The notes under the pieces: generated by a model | What the model saw: the letters and a program-made list of their open reading frames with translations, nothing else | The model's database searches: none | Told to the model about the DNA's origin: nothing | In this document: positions 17,684 through 26,343 of the stretch, piece by piece | How the letters are laid out: each line of letters starts with the position of its first letter | Position numbering within the stretch: position 1 is the first letter of the stretch | Translations under genes and position numbers: made by a program | Assembly: GCA_018005585.1 (NCBI GenBank) | Contig: JAGMZX010000005.1 | Location: 1-56,331, forward strand | Direction: 5' to 3' | DNA: 56,331 nucleotides | From: Candidatus Hydrogenedentota bacterium | GTDB lineage: Bacteria > Hydrogenedentota > Hydrogenedentia > Hydrogenedentales > JAGMZX01

Positions 17684-17685
17684 AT

Positions 17686-18960
17686 TCACCGCTTCCCCAG
17701 CACGTCCTTTTCGTAGACCTTGACGGCGTTGATCCAGTCCGTTCCGACGGGAACGCCTTCTTTCATGCAGTAGTAGTCCCAGACGGCGTTCGAGGGCAGG
17801 GTCTTGAACTCTTCAAGCAACGCCAGACGCGACGTGTGGTCGCCGGAATCTTCCGCGGCGCGCAACAGGTACGTGGGTTCGAGCAGGGCAATGAGCAGCG
17901 CCTTGACCATCGCGCGCGTGCCGGTGACCCAGGCCGCGATGCGGTTGATGCTCGCGTCGAAGAAATCGAGGCCGATGTGAATGCGTTTCTCGAAGCCGTG
18001 GCGGATGACCTCCTCGGCGGTGGCGCGCAGGTCGTCGTTTAGGATAACGACGTGGTCGCTGTCCCAGCGCACGCCCCGGCTCACATGCAACAACAGTTCC
18101 GGCACGTAGGCTAGCACGCTGCAAATCTTGTCCGAGATCGTTTCCGTCGGATGAAAATGCCCGGCATCGAGCGTGAGCAGTTTTTTGCGCGTGATCGCGT
18201 AGCCGAGATAGAACTCGTGCGAGCCAACGACGTAACATTCGGAACCGATGCCGAATAATTTCGATTCGACCGCGTCGAGGTTCAGTTTCGGATCGATCTC
18301 TTCCTTAAACACCGCGTCGAGCGCTTCGGCCAGCCGCTGCCGCGGCGCGTTCCGGTCGACCGGAATGTCCTTCATGCCGTCCGGAATCCACACATTGGTG
18401 ACCGCCGCCGAGCCGAGCGCCTTGCCGATGGCCGCGCCGATTTTGCGGCATGCGATGCAATGGTCGACCCAGAATTGGCGTATGCCCGCGTCGGCGCTTG
18501 AAAGCGTGAACCCGCTGTCGGCCTTCGGGTGCGCAAAGCACGTCGGATTGAAGTCCATGCCCAGTCCGAGCGCCTTCGCCCAATCAATCCAGCGCGTAAA
18601 ATGCTCCGGCGCCAGTTCATTGCGGTCCACCTTCTTGCCGCCGGTCTCCGCGTACATCGCGTGGATGTTGAACCGGTGCTTGCCGGGGATGAGGCTGAGG
18701 GCTTTTTCCGCGTCCTGACGCAGTTCGTCCGCCGTGCGCGCCTTGCCCGGATAGTTGCCTGTCGCCTGGATCCCGCCGCCCGACTGCGCCGCGACGTTTT
18801 CAAAGCCGCCCACGTCGTCGCCCTGCCAGCAATGCAGCGAAATCGGAATGCCCGCGAGCCGGCACATCGCCGCCGGCACATCCACGCCGTACGCCGCGTA
18901 GACATCCTTCGCAATGGCGAAACTCTGCTCAATCTGCGACTCCGAAGGCTTGGGGAACAT
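17686..18960 (-). CDS. rhaA: L-rhamnose isomerase
   Basis: A 424-residue enzyme that interconverts L-rhamnose and L-rhamnulose, first step of rhamnose catabolism. It matches Escherichia coli RhaA along its whole length in motifs I know: [71 protein letters not shown] and [16 protein letters not shown]. These segments contain the Glu, Asp and His residues that bind the two metal ions. The start at 18960 follows AGAGGAGTATCACCC. No rhaB or rhaD is in the window, but pectate-lyase-like and glycosidase-like genes nearby fit use of rhamnose-containing polysaccharides. Confidence 0.96.
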   Translation of the reverse strand: MFPKPSESQIEQSFAIAKDVYAAYGVDVPAAMCRLAGIPISLHCWQGDDVGGFENVAAQSGGGIQATGNYPGKARTADELRQDAEKALSLIPGKHRFNIHAMYAETGGKKVDRNELAPEHFTRWIDWAKALGLGMDFNPTCFAHPKADSGFTLSSADAGIRQFWVDHCIACRKIGAAIGKALGSAAVTNVWIPDGMKDIPVDRNAPRQRLAEALDAVFKEEIDPKLNLDAVESKLFGIGSECYVVGSHEFYLGYAITRKKLLTLDAGHFHPTETISDKICSVLAYVPELLLHVSRGVRWDSDHVVILNDDLRATAEEVIRHGFEKRIHIGLDFFDASINRIAAWVTGTRAMVKALLIALLEPTYLLRAAEDSGDHTSRLALLEEFKTLPSNAVWDYYCMKEGVPVGTDWINAVKVYEKDVLGKR

Positions 18961-18989
18961 GGGTGATACTCCTCTCTTCGTTCGTAGTT

Positions 18990-19003
18990 CAGGCTTCAGC
19001 CTG
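18990..19003. repeat. Small palindrome in the rhaA leader
   Basis: CAGGCTTCAGCCTG is a perfect inverted repeat (6-base arms, 2-base centre) about 30 bases upstream of the rhaA start. It may be a dispersed repeat unit or a binding site; only one copy was noticed in the window. Confidence 0.35.
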
Positions 19004-19198
19004 TCTTCCGGGTCTCGCGGGCATCGTAGCGAGTTGGGCACTTTGGCCGCAAACATCCGAACGTGAATGATCGCTTTCCGCAAGCGCGGTCATTATGCTA
19101 GGGGGTATTCAGTTCTTCGGTATGCAGATGCGGCGTTCCAGGATCATCTTTTTGCGGAGCGATACCGGAAAACGCCGTCGGGGAAAGGAGAACGCGCC

Positions 19199-22100
19199 AT
19201 GCGTTTGCCTGTGACCGTTGCCGGGAAGTCCGCCGCCCTTTGGAGCCGTCTTGTATGCACCGTGGCATTGTTGGGTACGATTGCGGCATTGGCCGCAGCA
19301 CTCGCAGTCGCGGACGCGATTACGGGCAACGTTACGACGTCGTCTGGCGTGCCCGCGGAAGGTGTCTATTTCGGCACGCGCCTCGACCCTAAGATTCTCT
19401 ATAAGGGGCCCAAATCCGCGGCGGATGGCGGATTCTCTCTCGAAATCGCCTCCCCGGAACAGAGGCACTGGCTTGCCATCTCCCCGCAACTGGGCCGCAT
19501 GGCCGTATTCGCCATTCCGGAAGCGCTCTCCGGTCCGATCTCTGTTTCGCTCGATTTCGCGGCGGGGGAAGTTTATGGCCGGGTCGTAGATGCCGCGGGG
19601 CGGCCCATGCCGCGCGGGAAGGTCGTCCTGCGGGTTAGGGGACCCGGCGGCGACGAGTTCATCTCAAATCCGGTCTCGACGGACGCGCAAGGCTGCTACC
19701 AGACCGAATACTACATCCCTCTCGGCGACGGCATCCGCGTCGAAGCAGGCCTCGCCGGTTCGCCGGAACAATGGGGTCCGGCCGTGGCCGCGGGTCCGTA
19801 TACACTTCCCCTGGAGATGCCGGACCTGACCGCGTCCGGCGCCGCGCCGGCCGGAACGCGCGAAGACACGGCGGAAGACAGCCCGAGAAGGCTTGTTCGT
19901 TACGCGGGGACCGTCCGCGATACCGGCGGCGCGCCTGTCGCCGGGGCCAGACTTCGCTTCCTCTACGACCACGAAGGGGCTGGCATGAACGTGAAGTGGG
20001 CCGTCAGCAACGCGGAGGGACGCTGGGCGCGCCTGCTGCCGGCGCAAATGACCGGTTTCCAGATGAACGTGGAGCACCCGGAGTACATGGGCAACTGGCA
20101 GGACCGCTCCATCCTCATGCCGTCCATGGATGACATGCGGGCCGGAACCGGCGTCATCACGCTGGCAAGGGGCCGGGTGCTCGAGGGCCGCGTCGTTGCG
20201 CCGGACGGCGCGCCCGTTCCCCATGCCTTGGTCAGCGCCGAGGTGACCATGGAAGAGGGGCCGGCCTGCGTGGCCTCGGGGCCGGACGGCGCGTACCGGC
20301 TCGCGTGCCTGGCGCGGGGCTTTGTCGAGGTGGTGGCAATGGCGCCCGGGTATGCCGCCACGCCGATCCAGGCCGACCTCCGGGAAGCGGTCACCACGCG
20401 TGATATCGTCCTCGATGCCGGCGGAACCATTCGCGGGCGGATACGGAATGACCAGGGCGAACCCGTCGCGGGCGCGAAGGTCGAACTGCACGAGTGGCTG
20501 CTGAACCGGCAGCATTGGCTGCGTACCGAGGTGCAGTCGGACGGGGACGGCGCTTTCGCGTTCGAGCACGTGCCGCTGCAAGGGTCGTTGCGCTTCTATA
20601 TCGGCGCAGGGCCCTATCAGGGCGTTTCGACCGAGGCGCTCTATTGCCGCGAAGAACCCTACGAGATTGTCCTGCACAAACCGGCGACTGTCGAGGGAAG
20701 GGTCACCGACGCGGAGACCGGCCAGCCCGTCCACTATTTCAAGATGCGCCAGGGCTTCCTCCAATCGGACGGTACCGTGAGCTGGAACGAATGCGCGGGC
20801 GACAAGCACGTGCCCTCGCTGACCGGCGCGTTCCAGTGGGAAGCCAAGAACGTGATCCTGAGCTGGCCGGACGAATCCGCTATTGTCTTCGGCATATTCG
20901 CGCGCGGTTACGTCCCGGCCGTAACGCCCAAAGTAAGCTACGGCAACGACGCCGGTCCCGTACAGATTGCCCTTGTCCGGGGCAAGCGCCTTGCGGGCAC
21001 GGTCGCGGACAGCACGGATGCTCCGGTCAAGGGAGCGGACGTCATCTGGGTCGGCGAGAAGACACGGGTATGGATTCAGGACGGGCTGCTGCAACCGAAC
21101 AGCGCGACCGTCGAAGGGATTCGCGACAAGACCAACACGCGGGGCCTCTTCGAACTGCTGCCCTGCAACACCCCGGGCACGCTGCTCGTGCTGCACGAAA
21201 CGGGCTGGGCGCAAGTGCCCGTCGACGCCTTCGAGCCGGACTCGACGATTACCCTGCGTCCCTGGGCATGCGTCCAGGGCGATTGCTACGCCTCGGGCAA
21301 GCCCACCCCCGGGGTCACCGTCCGCATGGAACCGCTGCGTGAGGACCCGGATCGCGCGCAACCAATCGTCTGGAATCTGCACACCACTTCCTCTGAGACG
21401 GGCCATTACGTCTTCAACAAGGTGCCCGACCTGCCCCTGGTTCTGGGGTATTCAGGGCCGGACTTCGAAGTTTCCCACACTCAACGGGTCGCGCCGGAAC
21501 CCGGCGAAACCGTGACGGCGGACGTCGGACACGCGCCTGGGCGCGTCGAAGGCCAAGCCGTTTGGGACGCGGCGCTGCTCGAAGGCCTTCCCCCGTCGAG
21601 TGAACCGGTGCTGCTCATGGCGGTCCTGGACGGGAAGGCGGAAGAAGGAGGCTACACGCCGCACTATTGCGTGTCCGCGGACCTGACCGGCGCGTTCTCT
21701 ATCGAGAACGTATCGCCTGCCCCCTACGACTTGACCGTCGAACTGCACGCGCCGCGCCCGCCCATGGCCTGCGGCAACGGCATGCTGCTCGCGCAGGCCA
21801 CGGCGCAGGTGACCGTACTCGACGGCACGCTCACGCTCCCGCCGTTGCGTCTCGACCGGCCCGACGCGCCCCTGCCCGGCGCGGCCGCGCCGCCGCTCGA
21901 AGCGAAAACGCTGGCGGGAGATGCCTTTTCCCTCGCCGCGCTGCGCGGCAGATGGGTCGTGCTCGATTTCTGGGCCAGTTGGTGCGTGCCGTGCCGCGAG
22001 GAAAGCCGAAAGTTGAAGGGCCTCTGGCAGCAATATGCCGGCGACGCCCGCGTCGCGTTCGTGGGCGTTGCATTCGATTATGATGCCGGCCGCGCTGCCA

Positions 22101-22300
22101 GCAGCGTGAAGGCTGGCGGCTACGGCTGGACACAGGTCTGCGGCGAAGGCTGGGGCGAGGATAATCCAGTCATCACCGCTTTCCGGATCGCAGCGATCCC
22201 GTCGATCTGGGTAATCGACCCGCAGGGTGCCGTGCTCGCTCGCGACGTGCGCGCGGAACGCGCCGAAGAAATCCTGCGAGAAGCCCTCGCCGCGCCGTGA
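19199..22300 (+). CDS. Giant exported protein: carboxypeptidase-regulatory-like repeats plus C-terminal TlpA-type thioredoxin
   Basis: A 1033-residue protein with an N-terminal signal anchor (VCTVALLGTIAALAAALAVADA). Many transthyretin-like/carboxypeptidase regulatory-like units follow, recognisable by repeated starts such as YGRVVDAAGRPMPRGKVVL, YAGTVRDTGGAPVAGARLRF, LEGRVVAPDGAPVPHALVSA and IRGRIRNDQGEPVAGAKVEL. The last 140 residues are a TlpA/ResA-like thioredoxin domain with active site WASWCVPC near residue 925 and the cis-Pro segment IAAIPSIWVIDPQG. It probably acts outside the cytoplasm as a surface thiol oxidoreductase. ATG 19199 follows AAGGAGAACGCGCC; a start 132 bases upstream is in frame but has no signal or ribosome site. 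Partner unknown. Confidence 0.88.
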   Translation: MRLPVTVAGKSAALWSRLVCTVALLGTIAALAAALAVADAITGNVTTSSGVPAEGVYFGTRLDPKILYKGPKSAADGGFSLEIASPEQRHWLAISPQLGRMAVFAIPEALSGPISVSLDFAAGEVYGRVVDAAGRPMPRGKVVLRVRGPGGDEFISNPVSTDAQGCYQTEYYIPLGDGIRVEAGLAGSPEQWGPAVAAGPYTLPLEMPDLTASGAAPAGTREDTAEDSPRRLVRYAGTVRDTGGAPVAGARLRFLYDHEGAGMNVKWAVSNAEGRWARLLPAQMTGFQMNVEHPEYMGNWQDRSILMPSMDDMRAGTGVITLARGRVLEGRVVAPDGAPVPHALVSAEVTMEEGPACVASGPDGAYRLACLARGFVEVVAMAPGYAATPIQADLREAVTTRDIVLDAGGTIRGRIRNDQGEPVAGAKVELHEWLLNRQHWLRTEVQSDGDGAFAFEHVPLQGSLRFYIGAGPYQGVSTEALYCREEPYEIVLHKPATVEGRVTDAETGQPVHYFKMRQGFLQSDGTVSWNECAGDKHVPSLTGAFQWEAKNVILSWPDESAIVFGIFARGYVPAVTPKVSYGNDAGPVQIALVRGKRLAGTVADSTDAPVKGADVIWVGEKTRVWIQDGLLQPNSATVEGIRDKTNTRGLFELLPCNTPGTLLVLHETGWAQVPVDAFEPDSTITLRPWACVQGDCYASGKPTPGVTVRMEPLREDPDRAQPIVWNLHTTSSETGHYVFNKVPDLPLVLGYSGPDFEVSHTQRVAPEPGETVTADVGHAPGRVEGQAVWDAALLEGLPPSSEPVLLMAVLDGKAEEGGYTPHYCVSADLTGAFSIENVSPAPYDLTVELHAPRPPMACGNGMLLAQATAQVTVLDGTLTLPPLRLDRPDAPLPGAAAPPLEAKTLAGDAFSLAALRGRWVVLDFWASWCVPCREESRKLKGLWQQYAGDARVAFVGVAFDYDAGRAASSVKAGGYGWTQVCGEGWGEDNPVITAFRIAAIPSIWVIDPQGAVLARDVRAERAEEILREALAAP

Positions 22301-22403
22301 AAACACTCCGCGCGGCTCCGTGGCTGTCCGTGCATACCGCCGCGAGGACAGGCACGCCTCCCCCGCGAGGCGCGGGGTCGCTTGTGCCAGTCTCCGGAGT
22401 CAT

Positions 22404-23522
22404 TCAATGATGCGAAAAGCAGCGCTCCATGCTGAACACCATAGCCGCGCCCGCCTCGTTGCACGCCTCGATCGCCTCGTAATCGTTCACGCTGCCGCCC
22501 GGCTGCACAATCGCGCTCACGCCCTCGCGCGTCGCCGCGTCCACCGCGTCGCGGAACGGGAAGAAGCCGTCCGACGCCATCACCGCGCCATCGAGCGATT
22601 CCCCGCCCTTGTATTTCGTTTTCGCCTTGTGGATCGCCTGCTGCACCGCGCCGACGCGGTCCTGTTCGCCCGTGCCGACGGCGAGCGTCTGCCCGTTGCG
22701 CACAATAACGACCCCGTTCGAGCGCACGTGGATGTTGATGTGCCACGCGAAGAGCAGGTCGTCCAATTCGCGCTCGGTGGCCGCGCGCGCAATGTCGATC
22801 CGCCCCTTCTTCGCATGCTCATTGTACGCGGGCACGAAATCCGCCGCCGTCCTGATGCGTGACAGGTAGGGCTTTGCCAACACGACGCTGCCGTCGTCGA
22901 ACACCTTCATTTCGAGCACGTCCGTGCCGTCTTCGAGGTACTTCGGCAGCTTCGAGAAATCCGGCAGCCGCACGACGCGGATATCCTTGTTGCGCTTGAA
23001 GCGGTCGAAATCGTTGAAAGCAGCCAAGGCCTCGGCGCTGAACGCCGGCGCGGCCACGCCCTCGATGATCGTCTGCATGATCGCTTCGGCTGTCGCCAGG
23101 TCGACCTCGACATTGAACACAACCACGCCGCCGAACGCCGCCTGCGCGTCCGCGTCGCGCGCGCGCAGATAGACATCCGCCAGCGCCTGATCGCCCACGC
23201 GAATCGCAACGCCCGAGGGGTTGCAGTGCTTCATCACGGCGCACGCGGCGCGCGGCATGTATTTCAGGATGCCCACCGCGTGGTGGATGTCTTCGAGGTT
23301 TGTCTGCGACAGGCCGCTCTTGCCGGTCTTCAGCATCTCATAGCGGCCCAGTACAAGGCCCTGTTTCTCCACGGGCCGGTAGAACGCGGCGGGCTGATGC
23401 GGGTTCGTGCCGTAGCGCAGGTCCTCGGCCTTCTCGTAGGCGCGCCCGAGCACCTCGATGCGCTCCGGGAAATCGCCCGTCGTCTTCGTTCGGTACATCT
23501 TCTTGAGATCGGGTTCGGCCAT
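22404..23522 (-). CDS. Stand-alone AICAR formyltransferase (PurH transformylase half)
   Basis: A 372-residue protein covering only the AICAR transformylase part of PurH. It carries out formyl transfer from 10-formyl-THF to AICAR in IMP synthesis. Family landmarks: LRYGTNPHQPAAFYR, LGRYEMLKTGKSGLSQTNLED, the catalytic Lys-His in AVMKHCNPSGVAI, AFGGVVVFNVEVD, FVPAYNEHAKKGR and ASDGFFPFRDAVDAA. The N-terminal MGS-like IMP cyclohydrolase domain of the usual 520-residue fusion is absent, and no cyclohydrolase gene is beside it. The start at 23522 follows GGGGAGAACTACCC. The cell must have a separate cyclohydrolase elsewhere. Confidence 0.9.
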   Translation of the reverse strand: MAEPDLKKMYRTKTTGDFPERIEVLGRAYEKAEDLRYGTNPHQPAAFYRPVEKQGLVLGRYEMLKTGKSGLSQTNLEDIHHAVGILKYMPRAACAVMKHCNPSGVAIRVGDQALADVYLRARDADAQAAFGGVVVFNVEVDLATAEAIMQTIIEGVAAPAFSAEALAAFNDFDRFKRNKDIRVVRLPDFSKLPKYLEDGTDVLEMKVFDDGSVVLAKPYLSRIRTAADFVPAYNEHAKKGRIDIARAATERELDDLLFAWHINIHVRSNGVVIVRNGQTLAVGTGEQDRVGAVQQAIHKAKTKYKGGESLDGAVMASDGFFPFRDAVDAATREGVSAIVQPGGSVNDYEAIEACNEAGAAMVFSMERCFSHH

Positions 23523-23722
23523 GGGTAGTTCTCCCCAGCGTTGATATTGCGGCAGCGGGACGCACCCGCTCATCCGTGCCCAGGCGAACGGCAGACCGCG
23601 GCGCCGCCGCTTCCCCGTGGTCGATTCCACGCTGCGTCGCCAGTCGCGACTGCCCCGTCTTCACGCCGCTGATTCTGCCACAGAAGGAACCGCGAAGGCG
23701 AATGCCTCAACGGCGAAATACA

Positions 23723-23759
23723 AGGCCCGGAGCGCCGCGCAAGAATGCGCCCCGGGCCT
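23723..23759 (-). terminator. Terminator-like hairpin after the prepilin gene
   Basis: Outer arms AGGCCCGG and CCGGGCCT (23723-23730 and 23752-23759) enclose an inner stem around GCGCATTCTTGCGC on the minus strand, and TTGTATTTC follows. It lies about 60 bases after the prepilin stop and should end that transcript. Confidence 0.55.
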
Positions 23760-23762
23760 GCT

Positions 23763-23779
23763 ATCGGCTGTAAGCCGAT
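23763..23779. repeat. Perfect small hairpin
   Basis: ATCGGCT-GTA-AGCCGAT, a 7-base stem with a 3-base loop, next to the terminator-like hairpin. No T-run on either side; it may strengthen termination or stabilise the 3' end of the prepilin mRNA. Confidence 0.45.
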
Positions 23780-23817
23780 ACTGCAAGAGCGTATGTATAT
23801 GCCGTAAACGCTTCGTT

Positions 23818-24798
23818 CTAGAAGCTGGTCAGCAAGCCGGCCAGCACAGCCATCGGTTCATTCGACGGGCCCTGACCTTGACGAATGTAACGCAGGAAGT
23901 CCACGTGACCGTCCATGTACAGCACATTCGCGCCGCCAGGGACGTGGTTGTATGCCGAGGCGTTCGTCGCCAGCTGGTCGAACATGATGTAGACGGTGCT
24001 CTGCGCCTGGGCCGTCGCCGCGGGGTTGTTGATGTCCGTGATCAAGAACCGCTCGATGCCTTCACGCAGGCGGTATATCGTCTCGCCGCCGCCGTTGCCG
24101 TTCGGCGCGCCAACGGTTACGTCGCCATCGGCGGCTTCCATCGCGCCGGACGGCGGATTCGTCCCCAGAAATGGCGCCAGGTTCGCCAGAGTGAGCACGT
24201 TCGACAGCAGCAACCCAAACTGGGTGGACACGAGCACGCTCAGGTCGACGCCGGAAATGTCCACACCCGCCATCGTCAGGACGGATATGATGGGCAGACT
24301 CGAGAACGTGACCTTCGGGTCATCATAGTCGGTCTGGTCCAGCGCCCAACCGAGGTAGCCATAGCTCATGTCCACCGCGCGTGCGCACTCGCCGCCGTCG
24401 CTGCGCATGTAGCCGAAACACCAATCGCCGTCGTCGTACTGCGCGTCTTCGATGTTCTGGCCGAGTTCCGCGTCGGACGGACAGAAGGCGATCATCGGAT
24501 CATTCAGATATTCCGGATAGATGGCCACAACGCTCGGTCCGACATCTATCGCGCCTTCCAGGTTCCCGTTCTCATCCGGCCATGCGCCGATTTGAATCGG
24601 GGGAAACCGTTCGCCGGGGTCTTCGTTCGAGTACATCTTGAAGACGAGGCCCCATTCCTTCAGGTTGTTCTGGCAGCTTGCGCGCCGCGCCGATTCGCGC
24701 GCGCGCGCCAGCGCCGGGAGCAGGATGGCCGCCAAGATGCCGATGATGGCAATGACGACCAGCAGTTCGATGAGTGTGAATCCTTTTCGCTTCGTCAT
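23818..24798 (-). CDS. Prepilin-type N-terminal cleavage/methylation domain protein (DUF1559-like pseudopilin)
   Basis: A 326-residue protein with the classic type IV prepilin/type II pseudopilin start: [20 protein letters not shown], cleaved after Gly by prepilin peptidase and methylated on Phe, then [20 protein letters not shown], the long assembly helix. The C-terminal [15 protein letters not shown] is the H-X9-DG-like box of the DUF1559/SBP-type family that is massively expanded in Planctomycetes, Lentisphaerota and Hydrogenedentota. Its role is thought to be at the cell surface. The promoter at 24865-24893 overlaps palindromes that recur next to the divergent LacI-type gene, so sugar-responsive control is likely. 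Confidence 0.9.
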   Translation of the reverse strand: MTKRKGFTLIELLVVIAIIGILAAILLPALARARESARRASCQNNLKEWGLVFKMYSNEDPGERFPPIQIGAWPDENGNLEGAIDVGPSVVAIYPEYLNDPMIAFCPSDAELGQNIEDAQYDDGDWCFGYMRSDGGECARAVDMSYGYLGWALDQTDYDDPKVTFSSLPIISVLTMAGVDISGVDLSVLVSTQFGLLLSNVLTLANLAPFLGTNPPSGAMEAADGDVTVGAPNGNGGGETIYRLREGIERFLITDINNPAATAQAQSTVYIMFDQLATNASAYNHVPGGANVLYMDGHVDFLRYIRQGQGPSNEPMAVLAGLLTSF

Positions 24799-24854
24799 GA
24801 GTTCGTCTCCTTATGACTTCTACTACCTGACCTGAATCCAAGGGAAGTAAACAA

Positions 24855-24880
24855 TTACCTTCGTATGGTAACGCGTTTCT
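24855..24880. promoter_or_regulatory. Candidate LacI-family operator at the prepilin promoter
   Basis: Two overlapping dyads: TTACCTTCGTATGGTAA (24855-24871, 5-base arms, 7-base centre) and GGTAACGCGTTTCT (24867-24880), which fits the R-GTAA-N4-TTAC-Y pattern in its left arm and partly in its right. They cover the -10 of the prepilin gene, the right place for a repressor. The 11-base string TTAC(C/T)TTCGTA occurs again at 25034. Confidence 0.55.
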
Positions 24881-24893
24881 GCAAGGAAGTCAA
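24865..24893 (-). promoter_or_regulatory. Promoter of the prepilin gene
   Basis: Minus-strand -35 TTGACT (24893-24888), 17-base spacer, -10 TACCAT (24870-24865). Five and four of six matches to consensus. The -10 lies within the palindromic operator candidate. The leader to the ATG at 24798 is about 60 bases and ends with a TAAGGAGACGAACTC ribosome site. Confidence 0.55.
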
Positions 24894-25024
24894 GCCTTTA
24901 GTTTTTTCTGGATTCGCCTACGGTATGTGCGCGGATAATGCCCCGCCAGATGAATCCATTAGAATTGCGAACAATGCGCAGATTCCTTGAAATCTTCCCT
25001 TTTCCCTTGAGGAACAGGCCGGTA

Positions 25025-25060
25025 AGTAACGCTTTACTTTCGTACAGGTAATATGTTACC
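25025..25060. promoter_or_regulatory. Tandem palindromic operators upstream of the LacI-type regulator
   Basis: AGTAACGCTTTACT (25025-25038) and GGTAATATGTTACC (25047-25060) are both perfect 14-base inverted repeats with 5-base arms and 4-base centres, consensus R-GTAA-N4-TTAC-Y. Their starts are 22 bases apart, close to two helical turns, so two dimers could bind on the same face of DNA. They lie 200 bases before the regulator gene and about 160-200 bases from the prepilin promoter sites. The remaining 200 bases up to the regulator start show no other clear element apart from a small GCGGG-TTT-CCCGC dyad near 25141. Confidence 0.6.
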
Positions 25061-25260
25061 ATATGGGCATGTTCCAAAGCATCCCGAGAGGATGTCGAAT
25101 TCTCGTGGACATGTTGTTATAGTAGTTCCTGGCCGGGACAGCGGGTTTCCCGCAAGTCGGAGACGCGCCATGCGGCCACAAGTCCGCAGCGAGGGGGCGT
25201 CCTGTTGGTGCCGCGCTGCGGTTCCCTGGAAGCTGATATGAGGTCTTGAGGAGGAACGGC

Positions 25261-26331
25261 GTGTCTGTTTCGCCGGTAAAGTGGACCTTGCGCGAGCTCG
25301 CGGAAGCTTGCGGCGTTTCGGCCAAGACGGTCAGTCTCGTGCTGAACGGGCGGCCGGGTGTCAGCGCGGAAACCCGGGCGCGCGTGCTGAAACTGGTCAA
25401 CGAGGTGGGCTACCACCCGCAGACCGGGCCGCATCTGATGCCCGGCGCGGACCTGCGCTCGGTCGGGGTGACGCTGCCCGCGCCGCTGGATACGGTGCCC
25501 CTGAGTCAAGGGTTCTTCCTGTGGCTGTATGAGGAGCTCTACCGCGTTTTTGGCTCTCACGGCTACTACGTGACCTTCGACATCAACCCGTATGCGGCGA
25601 GTCTTTCCGGCGACTACGCGCGGGGCGTGTGGGAGCAGGTCTTCCGGGCATGCATCCTGGCGGGGCCGCTCGCCGTAAACGATACGACCGTGCAGCGAAT
25701 TCACGAGACGGGCATTCCCTATCTCGCGATGGGCCGCCTCGACGGGCTGCCCGACCTCAGTTTTGCCACGGTGGACTACGACGAGGGGACATACCTGAGC
25801 GTGCGGCTTCTCATCGAGCGCGGCCACAAACGGATCGGCATGTTAAAGGCGTTCTCGGGGTACACGCCGGGCGCCGAGCGCGTGCGGGGCTACCGTCGCG
25901 CCCTCGAGGAAGCCGGCCTGCCCTTCGAGGAAACCCTCATCCGCGCGGTGGATTTCCAGGCGCGCAATATCGCGAACATGGTCCATCGGATTCTCGATGA
26001 CGACGAGGTGACCGCGCTGATCGATTGCAGCGGCACGGAAGACGCGCAGGCCTTGCGCGAGGGTGCCCGGCGCGCCGGCCGCACGCCCGGAAAGGACTTC
26101 GAGGTCATTGTCTGGACCTACGTCAACGACGCGGCGGTGTTGTCCGAGGCGTGCGCGCATCTGTGGCTGCCCGTGCGCGAGGCCGCCGCGGACGGGCTGG
26201 AACAACTCGCCGCGTGGATCGAGGGCGAGCAGGAAGGGCCCATCCAGGTGCTCTACTCTCCCACGCTGTATGCCACCGCCGCCAAGGGCGAGATCTCGAA
26301 GCCGCGCCGTCTGTTCGAAACGCTTGATTGA
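25261..26331 (+). CDS. LacI-family transcriptional regulator
   Basis: A 356-residue regulator. The N-terminal helix-turn-helix reads WTLRELAEACGVSAKTVSLV, followed by LNGRPGVSAETRARVLKLVNE, the hinge-helix region of LacI proteins. The rest is the periplasmic-binding-like effector domain (SFATVDYDEGTYLSVRLLIE, RGHKRIGMLKAFSG, ALIDCSGTEDAQALREG). Such proteins bind palindromic sites and release them when a sugar binds. I chose GTG 25261 because AGGAGG lies 7 bases upstream; an in-frame TTG at 25246 sits inside that site. Divergent from the prepilin gene, and palindromes lie next to both, so it probably controls the prepilin gene and itself. The ligand is unknown. Confidence 0.9.
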   Translation: MSVSPVKWTLRELAEACGVSAKTVSLVLNGRPGVSAETRARVLKLVNEVGYHPQTGPHLMPGADLRSVGVTLPAPLDTVPLSQGFFLWLYEELYRVFGSHGYYVTFDINPYAASLSGDYARGVWEQVFRACILAGPLAVNDTTVQRIHETGIPYLAMGRLDGLPDLSFATVDYDEGTYLSVRLLIERGHKRIGMLKAFSGYTPGAERVRGYRRALEEAGLPFEETLIRAVDFQARNIANMVHRILDDDEVTALIDCSGTEDAQALREGARRAGRTPGKDFEVIVWTYVNDAAVLSEACAHLWLPVREAAADGLEQLAAWIEGEQEGPIQVLYSPTLYATAAKGEISKPRRLFETLD

Positions 26332-26343
26332 CCCGGCGCGCAC

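Noticed and set aside
16281-17723. Long 480-codon frame on the same strand as purA
   Set aside because: It is a second-frame shadow of purA: Arg/Pro-rich with no motif, while the purA frame has all family motifs.
25141-25153. GCGGG-TTT-CCCGC dyad upstream of the LacI-type gene
   Set aside because: Very short and GC-only, expected by chance in this base composition; does not match the R-GTAA-N4-TTAC-Y operator pattern.
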